Source: Thermodesulfovibrionia bacterium (GTDB lineage: Bacteria; Nitrospirota; Thermodesulfovibrionia; UBA6902). Taken from it: DNA of 34,421 nt. Position 1 is the stretch's first letter; the number at the start of each line of letters is the position of its first letter. The notes below the pieces were generated by a model. The model had not been told where the DNA came from. It saw only the letters and a program-made list of their open reading frames with translations, and did not search any database. Below are positions 1 to 6,178 of this stretch, piece after piece. Where the stretch lies: the NCBI GenBank assembly GCA_947258735.1, contig CAMYJJ010000005.1, forward strand, positions 1-34,421, given 5' to 3'. The translations under genes were made by a program, and so were the position numbers.

Positions 1-1
1 A

Positions 2-100
2 GAGGATTACAGGGCCAGGAAGGAAAATCATGTTAATTATGCTTTAAGTTCTGTTCTATTAAAAAATCTATCTAAAATACCGCAGTTTTTCATAAGATAA
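2..100 (+). CDS. C-terminal end of an unrecognised protein (partial, cut by window edge)
   Basis: One plus-strand frame is open from base 2 to a TAA at 98-100 and encodes 32 residues, ending in ...SKIPQFFIR. The frame starting at base 1 stops after 11 codons. The composition (charged start, then a hydrophobic and basic tail) looks like the end of a real protein, but nothing identifies the family. The heptamer repeat block begins seven bases after the stop. What I see is only an open frame of limited length, so it could be chance. Confidence 0.5.
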   Translation, partial: EDYRARKENHVNYALSSVLLKNLSKIPQFFIR

Positions 101-106
101 GATTAC

Positions 107-169
107 GGGTTAGGGATTAAGAAATAGGGATTAGGGATTAAGGATTAAGGAGTAAGGAGTAAGGAGTAG
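107..169 (+). repeat. Nine heptamers of the GGATTAA type (upstream arm)
   Basis: The 63 bases divide exactly into nine 7-bp units: variants of GGGTTAG, GGATTAA, GAAATAG, GGATTAG, then two GGATTAA, two GGAGTAA and one GGAGTAG (135-169). The inverse complement of the same motif recurs at 546-577, after the four-helix-bundle gene, so that gene sits between inverted repeat arms. A third short copy lies at about 749-766. Confidence 0.9.
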
Positions 170-197
170 GTGGGGGATTCAATATAAAGGAGGGGAC

Positions 198-548
198 ATG
201 CATTGGAAGAAGTTAGAGGTATGGAAAAAATCTCATGAGTTGGTTTTGGAAGCTTACAATGTTACATCGGGCTTTCCAGCTACAGAACGTTATGGATTGA
301 TTGATCAGATCAGAAGGGCTTCTTACTCAGTCCCTGCAAATATAGTCGAGGGGCAATCAAGAAACACAACTAAGGAATATCTTTCTTTTCTATATAATGC
401 ACGCGGATCAGTTGAGGAAGTGAGATACTTTTTATTGCTGTCCAAAGAATTAGGCTACATTCATGAACACGTAGCCGAGCATTTAGAATTAAAATATGAA
501 ACTGTAAGCAAGATGCTTAACGGACTAATGAAATCTCTTAAAACATAA
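198..548 (+). CDS. S23-type four-helix-bundle protein
   Basis: The 116-residue product matches the 23S rRNA intervening-sequence / four-helix-bundle family (TIGR02436-like). Recognisable are the LEVWKKSHELV start, the LIDQIRRASYSVPANIVEG centre and the YLSFLYNARGSVEEVRYFLLL third helix. The length is normal for the family and the start has a strong AAAGGAGGGG site seven bases upstream. The molecular function of the family is unclear; related small helical bundles include the Avd accessory proteins of diversity-generating retroelements, but no reverse transcriptase is present here. The gene is free-standing, not inside an rRNA, and lies between inverted heptamer arms (107-169 and 546-577), which suggests it travels with or was inserted together with those repeats. 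Confidence 0.9.
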   Translation: MHWKKLEVWKKSHELVLEAYNVTSGFPATERYGLIDQIRRASYSVPANIVEGQSRNTTKEYLSFLYNARGSVEEVRYFLLLSKELGYIHEHVAEHLELKYETVSKMLNGLMKSLKT

Positions 549-577
549 TCCTTAATCCCTAATCCTTTACTCCTTAA
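546..577 (-). repeat. Inverted heptamer arm downstream of the four-helix-bundle gene
   Basis: Read on the minus strand this is GGAGTAA, AGGATTAG, GGATTAA, GGATTAT, the same motif as 107-169 in the opposite orientation. One unit is 8 bp, the others 7. With 107-169 it could form a long imperfect stem enclosing the whole gene. Confidence 0.8.
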
Positions 578-595
578 ACATGATTGAATTTAATG

Positions 596-754
596 CTAAC
601 TTCTCTTCGTGCTTGCCCTTAATATCTTCAGGTTCTCGATAAAAACCCCGATTAAAGCAACTACTATACAATAAATCAATAACATCAGCCATCCCGAGTA
701 TTCCATTAATATTTTTGCTATTAATGACAAGAAAACAGGAATAAGGATTCGGGA
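596..754 (-). pseudogene. Decayed C-terminal fragment of a WecA/MraY-family transferase gene
   Basis: Read on the minus strand, 742 down to the stop at 596-598 encodes 48 residues including GWLML-IYCIVVALIGVFIENLKILR. This is a close relative of the last part of the intact transferase at 2124-3140 (GWLMLVIFCISIALIGVFIENLKILR). The nucleotide match around 624-643 and 2149-2168 is near exact. The upstream part of the gene is missing: the frame reaches only to 754, where it meets the GGATTAA-type repeat and a stop. No start codon or ribosome binding site is evident. It is best explained as a leftover of a partial duplication or of a diverged paralogue truncated by repeat insertion. Confidence 0.85.
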
Positions 755-800
755 TTAAGGATTAGGCAGGGAATACAATGGAAGAAGTTAGAGATGCGAG
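749..800 (+). pseudogene. Truncated second 5' end of a four-helix-bundle gene with its repeat leader
   Basis: A GGGATTAAGGATTAGG block is followed by an exact 15-base match (779-793) to bases 204-218, the start of the intact four-helix-bundle gene (encoding the WKKLEV region), and then the similarity fades. The repeat-then-gene order is the same as at 107-220. It looks like a remnant of a second copy whose body was lost. Confidence 0.65.
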
Positions 801-831
801 GGTTAAGAACCTCATAAAAAAATAACTGTGT

Positions 832-837
832 TACAAT
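832..837 (+). promoter_or_regulatory. Candidate -10 box (TACAAT) of the mntA/hepT operon
   Basis: TACAAT lies ten bases before the mntA ATG at 848. There is no good -35 box at normal spacing and no Shine-Dalgarno sequence, so if it is used the transcript would start within a few bases of the start codon. Confidence 0.4.
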
Positions 838-847
838 ATGCAGTATC

Positions 848-1288
848 ATGAATTATAAGGGTAAAAAAGACAAAAGAACACTTTCTTCAAAAGAGAAGAA
901 GCATCTAATTGACAAGGCAACCGCTGTCCTGCAGACGAAGGAATATATTGTATTTGCTTATGTATTTGGCTCTTTTGCAGCCGAAAAAAGCTTTCACGAT
1001 ATAGATATAGGAATCTTTATCCATGATGAGAAATTCAAATCTCAGCTCGCTTTGGAAATGGAAATGGAAGGGGAAATGGAAAAGACCCTGAGTTTCCCTG
1101 TGGATGTGAGAGTTATTAATAACGCCCCGGTGTCTTTTACTTATAATGTGTTAAAAAGCGGAGCTGTTATTGTAGACAATAATATCTCGCTGAGGGCTGA
1201 CTTTGAGGGATTGACATGCAAAAAATATTTTGATTACAAACACCTCAGGGACGAATATTTAAGGGAGATCGTAAATGCCCCAATTTAA
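848..1288 (+). CDS. mntA: MntA-like nucleotidyltransferase antitoxin (MNT domain)
   Basis: The 146-residue protein has the minimal nucleotidyltransferase signature: G41-S42 in FGSF and, nine residues on, the metal-binding D51-I-D53 pair, followed by a short beta-strand (IGIF). In the known MntA/HepT systems this enzyme silences the HEPN ribonuclease by adding AMP to a tyrosine of its active site. The spacing between GS and DxD is eight residues, slightly shorter than the GSx10DxD usually quoted for this group. The gene overlaps the HEPN gene by 14 bases, so the pair is translationally coupled. No Shine-Dalgarno is seen before the ATG. Confidence 0.85.
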   Translation: MNYKGKKDKRTLSSKEKKHLIDKATAVLQTKEYIVFAYVFGSFAAEKSFHDIDIGIFIHDEKFKSQLALEMEMEGEMEKTLSFPVDVRVINNAPVSFTYNVLKSGAVIVDNNISLRADFEGLTCKKYFDYKHLRDEYLREIVNAPI

Positions 1289-1709
1289 TCCTGATAAAGT
1301 AACACGGCTGGTCTCTGAAATGCGCAAGGCTGTAACTCGGTTAAAGTCTCTCAAATCTCTTGATAAAGAAGTATTTATGAATGATCCCGATAAGATAAGC
1401 AGTGCAAAATACAATTTTGTCATTGCGATTGAAACTGCCATTGATATCTGTAATCATACTATATCTCAGAATGGCTATCGGGTCCCCGAGGGTTATGCAG
1501 ACACATTTCAGGTAATGGGAGAGCAGGGCGTATTTAATGCTGACTTTGTCAGTCGTTTGCAAGACATGGCTAAATTTCGTAACCGGTTAATTCATTTATA
1601 TATGGCAGTAGATGATGAACTGGTATATGACATTCTCCAATCAAAGCTTAATGATTTCAAATCGTTCCTCGATGCTGTAGCGGTTTTTCTGAAACTGGAG
1701 AATATCTAG
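1275..1709 (+). CDS. hepT: HepT-like HEPN-domain ribonuclease toxin (DUF86)
   Basis: The 144-residue all-helical protein ends its third helix with R102-N-R-L-I-H107-L-Y109, the complete RX4HXY motif of HepT toxins. In this family Arg and His form the RNA-cleaving site of a dimer and the Tyr is the residue AMPylated by the partner antitoxin; all three are intact here. The start codon is inside the end of mntA (14-base overlap). A strong hairpin terminator follows 89 bases after the stop. Likely role is anti-phage or stress-linked toxin activity, known for the family and not shown here. Confidence 0.87.
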   Translation: MPQFNPDKVTRLVSEMRKAVTRLKSLKSLDKEVFMNDPDKISSAKYNFVIAIETAIDICNHTISQNGYRVPEGYADTFQVMGEQGVFNADFVSRLQDMAKFRNRLIHLYMAVDDELVYDILQSKLNDFKSFLDAVAVFLKLENI

Positions 1710-1797
1710 GTCACTGCTTACCCCTGAATTAAAACATTATCCTTAAATATGATCATCCACAGACTTAAAAAAAGCAATAAGGAGTTGGGACAATTAG
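1710..1797. other. Short spacer after hepT
   Basis: Between the hepT stop and the terminator stem I see no gene or repeat. AT-rich sequence with a GGAGTTGGGA stretch that is not followed by an open frame. Confidence 0.6.
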
Positions 1798-1842
1798 ATC
1801 AGGGACACATTCTGAATGGATGTGTCCCTGATTTATTTTTAT
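1798..1842 (+). terminator. Rho-independent terminator of mntA-hepT
   Basis: A perfect 13-bp stem (ATCAGGGACACAT at 1798-1810 with ATGTGTCCCTGAT at 1820-1832) encloses a 9-base loop and is followed by TTATTTTTAT. It could also be a dispersed GGGACAC/GTGTCCC palindrome of the REP type that serves as terminator. Confidence 0.8.
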
Positions 1843-2110
1843 CTTCGGGTTTAATACCCGTGGCATGCTGCTTTTGTTATTCTCGAGAAAGCGGGTATCC
1901 AGGGATGTAAAGTGCTACGCAGTTTCTGGATTCCCGATTAACAGACCTCGGGAATGACTTCTGTTGATACCCCGTAACTTGCAGGCTGTCCGACAATTGT
2001 CATCCTGAACTTGTTTCAGGATCTCAGCTTTATGCAACACGTTGAAACTAAGAGATTCTGAAATAAATTCAGAATGACACGGAAGCCGATTGCCGAACAG
2101 CCTGTTAGCT
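1843..2110. repeat. Cluster of three REP-like palindromic repeats
   Basis: This gene-free stretch holds three short inverted repeats: ATTCCCGA/TCGGGAAT (1930-1937 and 1948-1955), ATCCTGAA/TTCAGGAT (2002-2009 and 2015-2022) and ATTCTGAA/TTCAGAAT (2055-2062 and 2068-2075). The stems are flanked by GTCAT or ATGAC, as is typical of dispersed intergenic palindromes. The last one is repeated exactly at 3428-3453. They lie just downstream of the transferase gene on the minus strand and may stabilise its mRNA end. Confidence 0.8.
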
Positions 2111-2123
2111 GAGGGGTAGTTCA

Positions 2124-3140
2124 TTATTTTCTTGTTGTCGATCTTAATATTTTCAGGTTCTCGATAAAGACCCCGATGAGTGCAATTGAAATACAAAAAA
2201 TTACTAACATCAGCCATCCATCATAGGTATAGAGTATAAAGGCAATACATGACATCAGGGCTGATAAGACCCAGATTGTTTTTACCACACGGTTTAACGT
2301 GATGCCTGATCTTTTCATAAGGTGATGCAGATGTGTCCTGTCACCTCTGAATGGGTGTCTCCCGTTTATGATTCTGATAAATAATACCCTGACCGTATCG
2401 AATATCGGTATACCAAGGACAATAACCGGAATCATGGGATTGATTGTCCCGTCTCCTTGGGTAAGCATTATGGCCAGCATGGCAAGGGAGAAGCCCAGGA
2501 ACAGGCTCCCCGAATCGCCCATGAAAATTCTTGCCTTCGGATAGTTATATCTGAACAGCCCGAGTGTGGCCCCGAGACTGGCGATGCTGAGCATCAGCAC
2601 TGTTTCATTACCGCTGATGTATCCAAATATTGCAAATGCAATAAAAGCGATTGATGATACGCCGCAGGCCAGTCCATTGAGTCCGTCAATAAGATTAATT
2701 GCATTCACAACACCAAATACCGCAAATATCGTAAAAGGGATGCCCCACATCCCCAAGGCTATCTCTCCATAGCCAAAAAGATCCCCAAGATGAGTAATCC
2801 ATACTCCTCCTCCATACTTCATTATAAACGTTGCTGCTATGGTAAATACGAGCTTTACTTTCCAGTCGGCGCCTCTGATGTCATCAATAATACCGAGCAG
2901 GAGCATTAAAGAGGATGCGAGCAGGTAAGAACCGATCACTCTGTCAATGGGGAATATAATGGGTGAAATAATCAGGACCCCTGATGCTATCGCAATGCCG
3001 CCCAGTTTGGGAGTTGGATACCGGTGAGTATGTCTTCGTCCGGGAACGGCAACAGCTCCTCTGTTATGAGCAAAAGAGGTAATTAACGGAACGATTGAAA
3101 ACGATGTAATAAATGCAGCAAAAAAAATAATATATGTCAT
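2124..3140 (-). CDS. WecA/MraY-family UDP-sugar:polyprenyl-phosphate sugar-1-phosphate transferase (glycosyltransferase family 4)
   Basis: This polytopic membrane enzyme should transfer a sugar-1-phosphate from a UDP-sugar to undecaprenyl phosphate, the first step in O-antigen, capsule or teichoic-type polymer synthesis. Signatures in order are PTPKLGGIAI, the DDIRG acidic pair, NLIDGLNGLA, GDSGSLFLGF and the RGDRTHLHHLM histidine loop that groups it with WecA rather than MraY. About ten hydrophobic helices are visible. I place the start at the ATG at 3140 (338 aa); a TTG at 3179 would add 13 residues, but an extended -10 box at 3180-3188 directly abuts it, so transcription would begin after that TTG. 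A fragment of a related gene survives at 596-754. The sugar cannot be read from sequence. Confidence 0.92.
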   Translation of the reverse strand: MTYIIFFAAFITSFSIVPLITSFAHNRGAVAVPGRRHTHRYPTPKLGGIAIASGVLIISPIIFPIDRVIGSYLLASSLMLLLGIIDDIRGADWKVKLVFTIAATFIMKYGGGVWITHLGDLFGYGEIALGMWGIPFTIFAVFGVVNAINLIDGLNGLACGVSSIAFIAFAIFGYISGNETVLMLSIASLGATLGLFRYNYPKARIFMGDSGSLFLGFSLAMLAIMLTQGDGTINPMIPVIVLGIPIFDTVRVLFIRIINGRHPFRGDRTHLHHLMKRSGITLNRVVKTIWVLSALMSCIAFILYTYDGWLMLVIFCISIALIGVFIENLKILRSTTRK

Positions 3141-3179
3141 TAATTCATTTCTTTTTAAATGATTTATGATACTTGCCAA

Positions 3180-3188
3180 ATTATATCA
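3180..3188 (-). promoter_or_regulatory. Extended -10 promoter (TGATATAAT) of the transferase gene
   Basis: On the minus strand TG-A-TATAAT is a perfect extended -10 element with no clear -35 box. Transcription would begin near 3173, giving a leader of about 33 bases before the ATG at 3140 and excluding the upstream TTG as start. Confidence 0.6.
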
Positions 3189-3539
3189 TAAGGATAATGG
3201 AAATAGCAGATGTCATCGGAACGCATGGTATGCATCCAGCTTGTCCTTTGATTCCCATTGCACTTTGCTAACAGCACTGGCATCGTATGTTCTGTCATTC
3301 CGGCAGTACTTTAGCCGGAATCCAGTCTATTAAGAATGGTGCAATTCGATAGATCCTGAATCAAGCCTGCCTGTCGGCAGACAGGTTCAGGATGACAATG
3401 CGATATTACCTTTATGCAAAAAAGATAAGATTCTGAAATAAATTCAGAATGACAAATTTAGCATTTCAGGTATTTTGACACAATCTTAATGCGGCAATGG
3501 CCAGTTACTTGATTATTGCAACTATTTTGGAAATGGGCC
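3189..3539. repeat. Gene-free stretch with three REP-like palindromes
   Basis: Between the gamma-glutamyltranspeptidase stop and the transferase promoter there is no gene. It contains ATTCCGGC/GCCGGAAT (3297-3304 and 3314-3321), a nested element with CTGTC-GGCA-GACAG inside CCTGAA/TTCAGG at about 3352-3398, and ATTCTGAA/TTCAGAAT (3430-3437 and 3443-3450). The 26 bases 3428-3453 are identical to 2053-2078. Confidence 0.8.
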
Positions 3540-5069
3540 TTATTTTATAAAAGAAGTACTGCCTCCGCGGCGGCTGTCTCCCCATCCCTGCATCCTGCTG
3601 TTTACGCAGTGCACGCCGCCAAAATACATGTCCTTGACATCCCAGACATTTACATCGTAATGCTTTCTCATCTTGTTGATCAGGTCTTCAGGATAACCGG
3701 GTTCTACCTGGATAATATTATCTTCAAAATGAACCCGAGGTGATTCAATTGCCTCTTCGAGAGAAAGAGAAAAATCAATAAGATTGATCAGGGTCTGAAG
3801 AATAGCGGTCCGTATCCTCTTGCTGCCTCCACTGCCCAGGGCGCAGTCAACCTTCCCGTCTTTCATGACAATCGTCGGGATCATCATGGAAGAGACCCGT
3901 TTGCCCGGGGGCGATGAATGAAAACCCTCAGGATGGAGATCATCTTCACCCATCATATTGTTCATCATGATTCCTGTTCCGGGGATATAACATCCTGAAC
4001 CGGAACCGTTTGAATTCGTCATGGATGCAGCATTGCCCTGCTCATCAATCACACTTATGTGTGTTGTCCCTTTGGTGGAGACAGGGACCTTATCAGAAAT
4101 GTTTTTTAAAAATGACTCAACCATAGGTGATGAGATAGAATTAATCAGAGGATAAAAAATGAGGCTGCTGTCTTTCTGAGGATTAAACCGGGACATCTCT
4201 TTCATAAGCTCTATAAGGGGAACAAGATAGTTCTCTGAATCTGAAGAGAGTGTTCCCATGTCAATTTTCTCAAGGAGGTACAGCCCCAGAGCAAGCAGGA
4301 CACCTCCGGTGGATGGGGGAGGATTGGTGAGTATCTCTCTGTCTCTGTATTTTATCCGTAATGGTTCTCTCTCAAAGACCGTATACTCATTCAGGTCTTC
4401 CACAGTGAGCATCCCTTTATGCCTGCTCATTTCCACCGCAAGACGCTCTGCCATATGGCCGCTGTAGAAATCAGAGTTGTCCTGTGCAAGGCCTTTCAGA
4501 AAATCCTTTAACTCGGGATTAAACAGCCGACCCCCCAGCCTGGCATACCTGCCATTGATTAAATATATTTCTTTCCCATACTCTGAAGCCGTCATGATAG
4601 GTTCAAGCAGTTTGAGAAATATTTCCTGACGTTTATTAATTTCAACTCCTTCTTCCAGATACGAAAGGGCAGGGGCCAGGATGTTGTTCAATGGAAGTGT
4701 TGATAATGTATTATGAACATGAAGCAGTCCCTTGAGCATACCCGGCACTGCAACTGATGCATAGCCTGTATGAAAGATCTGGGTGCATCCGGGAAACCTG
4801 ATCGGAACAGCATGCATTTCAGGAGTGACGTGTGAGTTCAGGCCGTGTCCGGGAGTGTTTACAAAAAAATCAAATAACGTGTCTTTTTTTTCTTTTTCAG
4901 AATGGGTAAGAAGAAAACCACCGCCGCCAAAACTGGTAAGGGATGGTTCGGCAACAACAGAGGCAAAGCCCGCTGCCAGAACAGCATCAAATGCATTGCC
5001 TCCGTGGGAAAACATCTCTGATGCAGCCTGGGAGGTCAGGGGATGTCCTGATGAGACAACCCCTCTCAT
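3540..5069 (-). CDS. ggt: Gamma-glutamyltranspeptidase
   Basis: The enzyme cleaves or transfers gamma-glutamyl groups from glutathione-like compounds and matures by self-cleavage. The predicted N-terminal nucleophile of the small subunit is Thr335 in GTTHISVID. Also present are the N-terminal GHPLTSQAASEM and GGNAFDAVLA motifs, NNMMGEDDLHP (substrate loop), RVSSMMIPTIV (oxyanion/serine pair) and GSGGSKRIRTAI. At 509 residues it has the full catalytic length, but it starts directly at the conserved core with no signal peptide, so it is predicted to be cytoplasmic, unlike the periplasmic E. coli enzyme. Its ATG overlaps the stop of the upstream ligase gene by four bases, making it the last gene of a three-gene operon. 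Confidence 0.93.
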   Translation of the reverse strand: MRGVVSSGHPLTSQAASEMFSHGGNAFDAVLAAGFASVVAEPSLTSFGGGGFLLTHSEKEKKDTLFDFFVNTPGHGLNSHVTPEMHAVPIRFPGCTQIFHTGYASVAVPGMLKGLLHVHNTLSTLPLNNILAPALSYLEEGVEINKRQEIFLKLLEPIMTASEYGKEIYLINGRYARLGGRLFNPELKDFLKGLAQDNSDFYSGHMAERLAVEMSRHKGMLTVEDLNEYTVFEREPLRIKYRDREILTNPPPSTGGVLLALGLYLLEKIDMGTLSSDSENYLVPLIELMKEMSRFNPQKDSSLIFYPLINSISSPMVESFLKNISDKVPVSTKGTTHISVIDEQGNAASMTNSNGSGSGCYIPGTGIMMNNMMGEDDLHPEGFHSSPPGKRVSSMMIPTIVMKDGKVDCALGSGGSKRIRTAILQTLINLIDFSLSLEEAIESPRVHFEDNIIQVEPGYPEDLINKMRKHYDVNVWDVKDMYFGGVHCVNSRMQGWGDSRRGGSTSFIK

Positions 5070-6172
5070 GGATTAAAAAGACCCTGTATGGTCCTGATCA
5101 TCTCCGGAAAGCTCTTGCCTTCCTCCTGATACAGTCTCTTCTGAATATGTGCTCCTGTTGACCGTTCCAGTATTTCCGGGATCTGGTCCAGGTAATCAGT
5201 TGATTTGAGGTCTTCTGATATGGGCTTTACATGCCGGTACAGACTGATGGCTGCTTCCCTGAAGGTAAATTTATTGCCAAAGAAGGGATCAACATATGAC
5301 CCGTCCAGTCCGTATCGTGCAGCCTGCCATTTATTTGACCTCAATACCTGCAAATGAGGTTCGGGATTTTCATACTGATCGGCAAGTGCAATGACAAGGG
5401 CCTGCACCAGGGCCACAACAGCAAGTATATCTCTCATGGAGTAGGGGAGATCACATATCCTTATTTCGATCGTGCCAAAGTCCGGGTGCGGCCGTACGTC
5501 CCACCAGATGTCCTTTACAGACTCAATGATACCGCTTTTCCTCAAAAGTGCCATGAGCGTTTCATACTCTTCCCAGTCATCAAGTGAATCGGGCATTCCT
5601 GCAAGGGGCAGTGCATCAAACAGTTTGGCTCTGTATGACAGTAATCCCGTATCAAGTGTTTCATAAAATGGAGAGGATGTCGTAAGGGCCAGCAGAATCG
5701 GGAGGTATATCCTCAGGTTGTTATTTATCTTGATTACCTTTTCTTCATCATCTACCCCGATATGGACATGCAGTCCCTGACTGATAAATCTCCTGCCTAC
5801 CAGCTGAAGTTCATTCATGATCCGCTCATATCGGGGATGGGGAGCTACGGTCTGTTCAGACCCTTTTGAAAACGGATGAAGACTTGTCGCGTATAATGTA
5901 GCTCCCAGCTCTTCAGTAATTTCATCGAGATGTGCATAGGTTGCAAGTAAATCCTTCTCGACATCTGCAACTGTTGAACAGATCCCGGTATTTATCTCCA
6001 CCATCGACTGGATAAACTCGGGCTTTATCTTTTCCCTGAATACCGGTGAAACACGGTCAAGGATCTCCTGCCCCAGCGACGTAAGCTCGTATGTCTCAGC
6101 ATCGAGAATCTGTATTTCCAGTTCCACCCCTATCGTTGGATCAGGGGACCTGTTAAAATCAATTCTTTCCAT
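5066..6172 (-). CDS. YbdK/GCS2-family carboxylate-amine ligase (glutamate-cysteine ligase-like)
   Basis: The 368-residue product belongs to the type 2 glutamate-cysteine ligase family (YbdK, EgtA relatives), ATP-grasp-like enzymes that join the gamma-carboxyl of glutamate to an amine. Diagnostic are the start TIGVELEIQILD, the substrate-handling QGLHVHIGVDDEE stretch, DVRPHPDFGTIEIRICDLP and the late NKWQAARYGLDG region. Length agrees with E. coli YbdK (about 370 aa). It starts six bases after the amidohydrolase gene and overlaps the transpeptidase gene by four bases. The amine substrate is unknown; cysteine is only one possibility, and no glutathione synthetase lies in the window. Confidence 0.9.
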   Translation of the reverse strand: MERIDFNRSPDPTIGVELEIQILDAETYELTSLGQEILDRVSPVFREKIKPEFIQSMVEINTGICSTVADVEKDLLATYAHLDEITEELGATLYATSLHPFSKGSEQTVAPHPRYERIMNELQLVGRRFISQGLHVHIGVDDEEKVIKINNNLRIYLPILLALTTSSPFYETLDTGLLSYRAKLFDALPLAGMPDSLDDWEEYETLMALLRKSGIIESVKDIWWDVRPHPDFGTIEIRICDLPYSMRDILAVVALVQALVIALADQYENPEPHLQVLRSNKWQAARYGLDGSYVDPFFGNKFTFREAAISLYRHVKPISEDLKSTDYLDQIPEILERSTGAHIQKRLYQEEGKSFPEMIRTIQGLFNP

Positions 6173-6178
6173 ACATAA

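Noticed and set aside
198..548. Avd-type protein of a diversity-generating retroelement
   Set aside because: No reverse transcriptase, template repeat or variable repeat is found; the S23 family fits better.
1915..2217. Minus-strand 100-codon frame with CHSEFISESL and EILKQVQDD
   Set aside because: These peptides are the standard false translation of REP-like palindromes; the frame covers three such repeats and the end of the transferase gene.
3141..3179. TTG start of the WecA/MraY-family gene
   Set aside because: An extended -10 box touches this TTG, so the transcript should begin after it; the ATG at 3140 fits.
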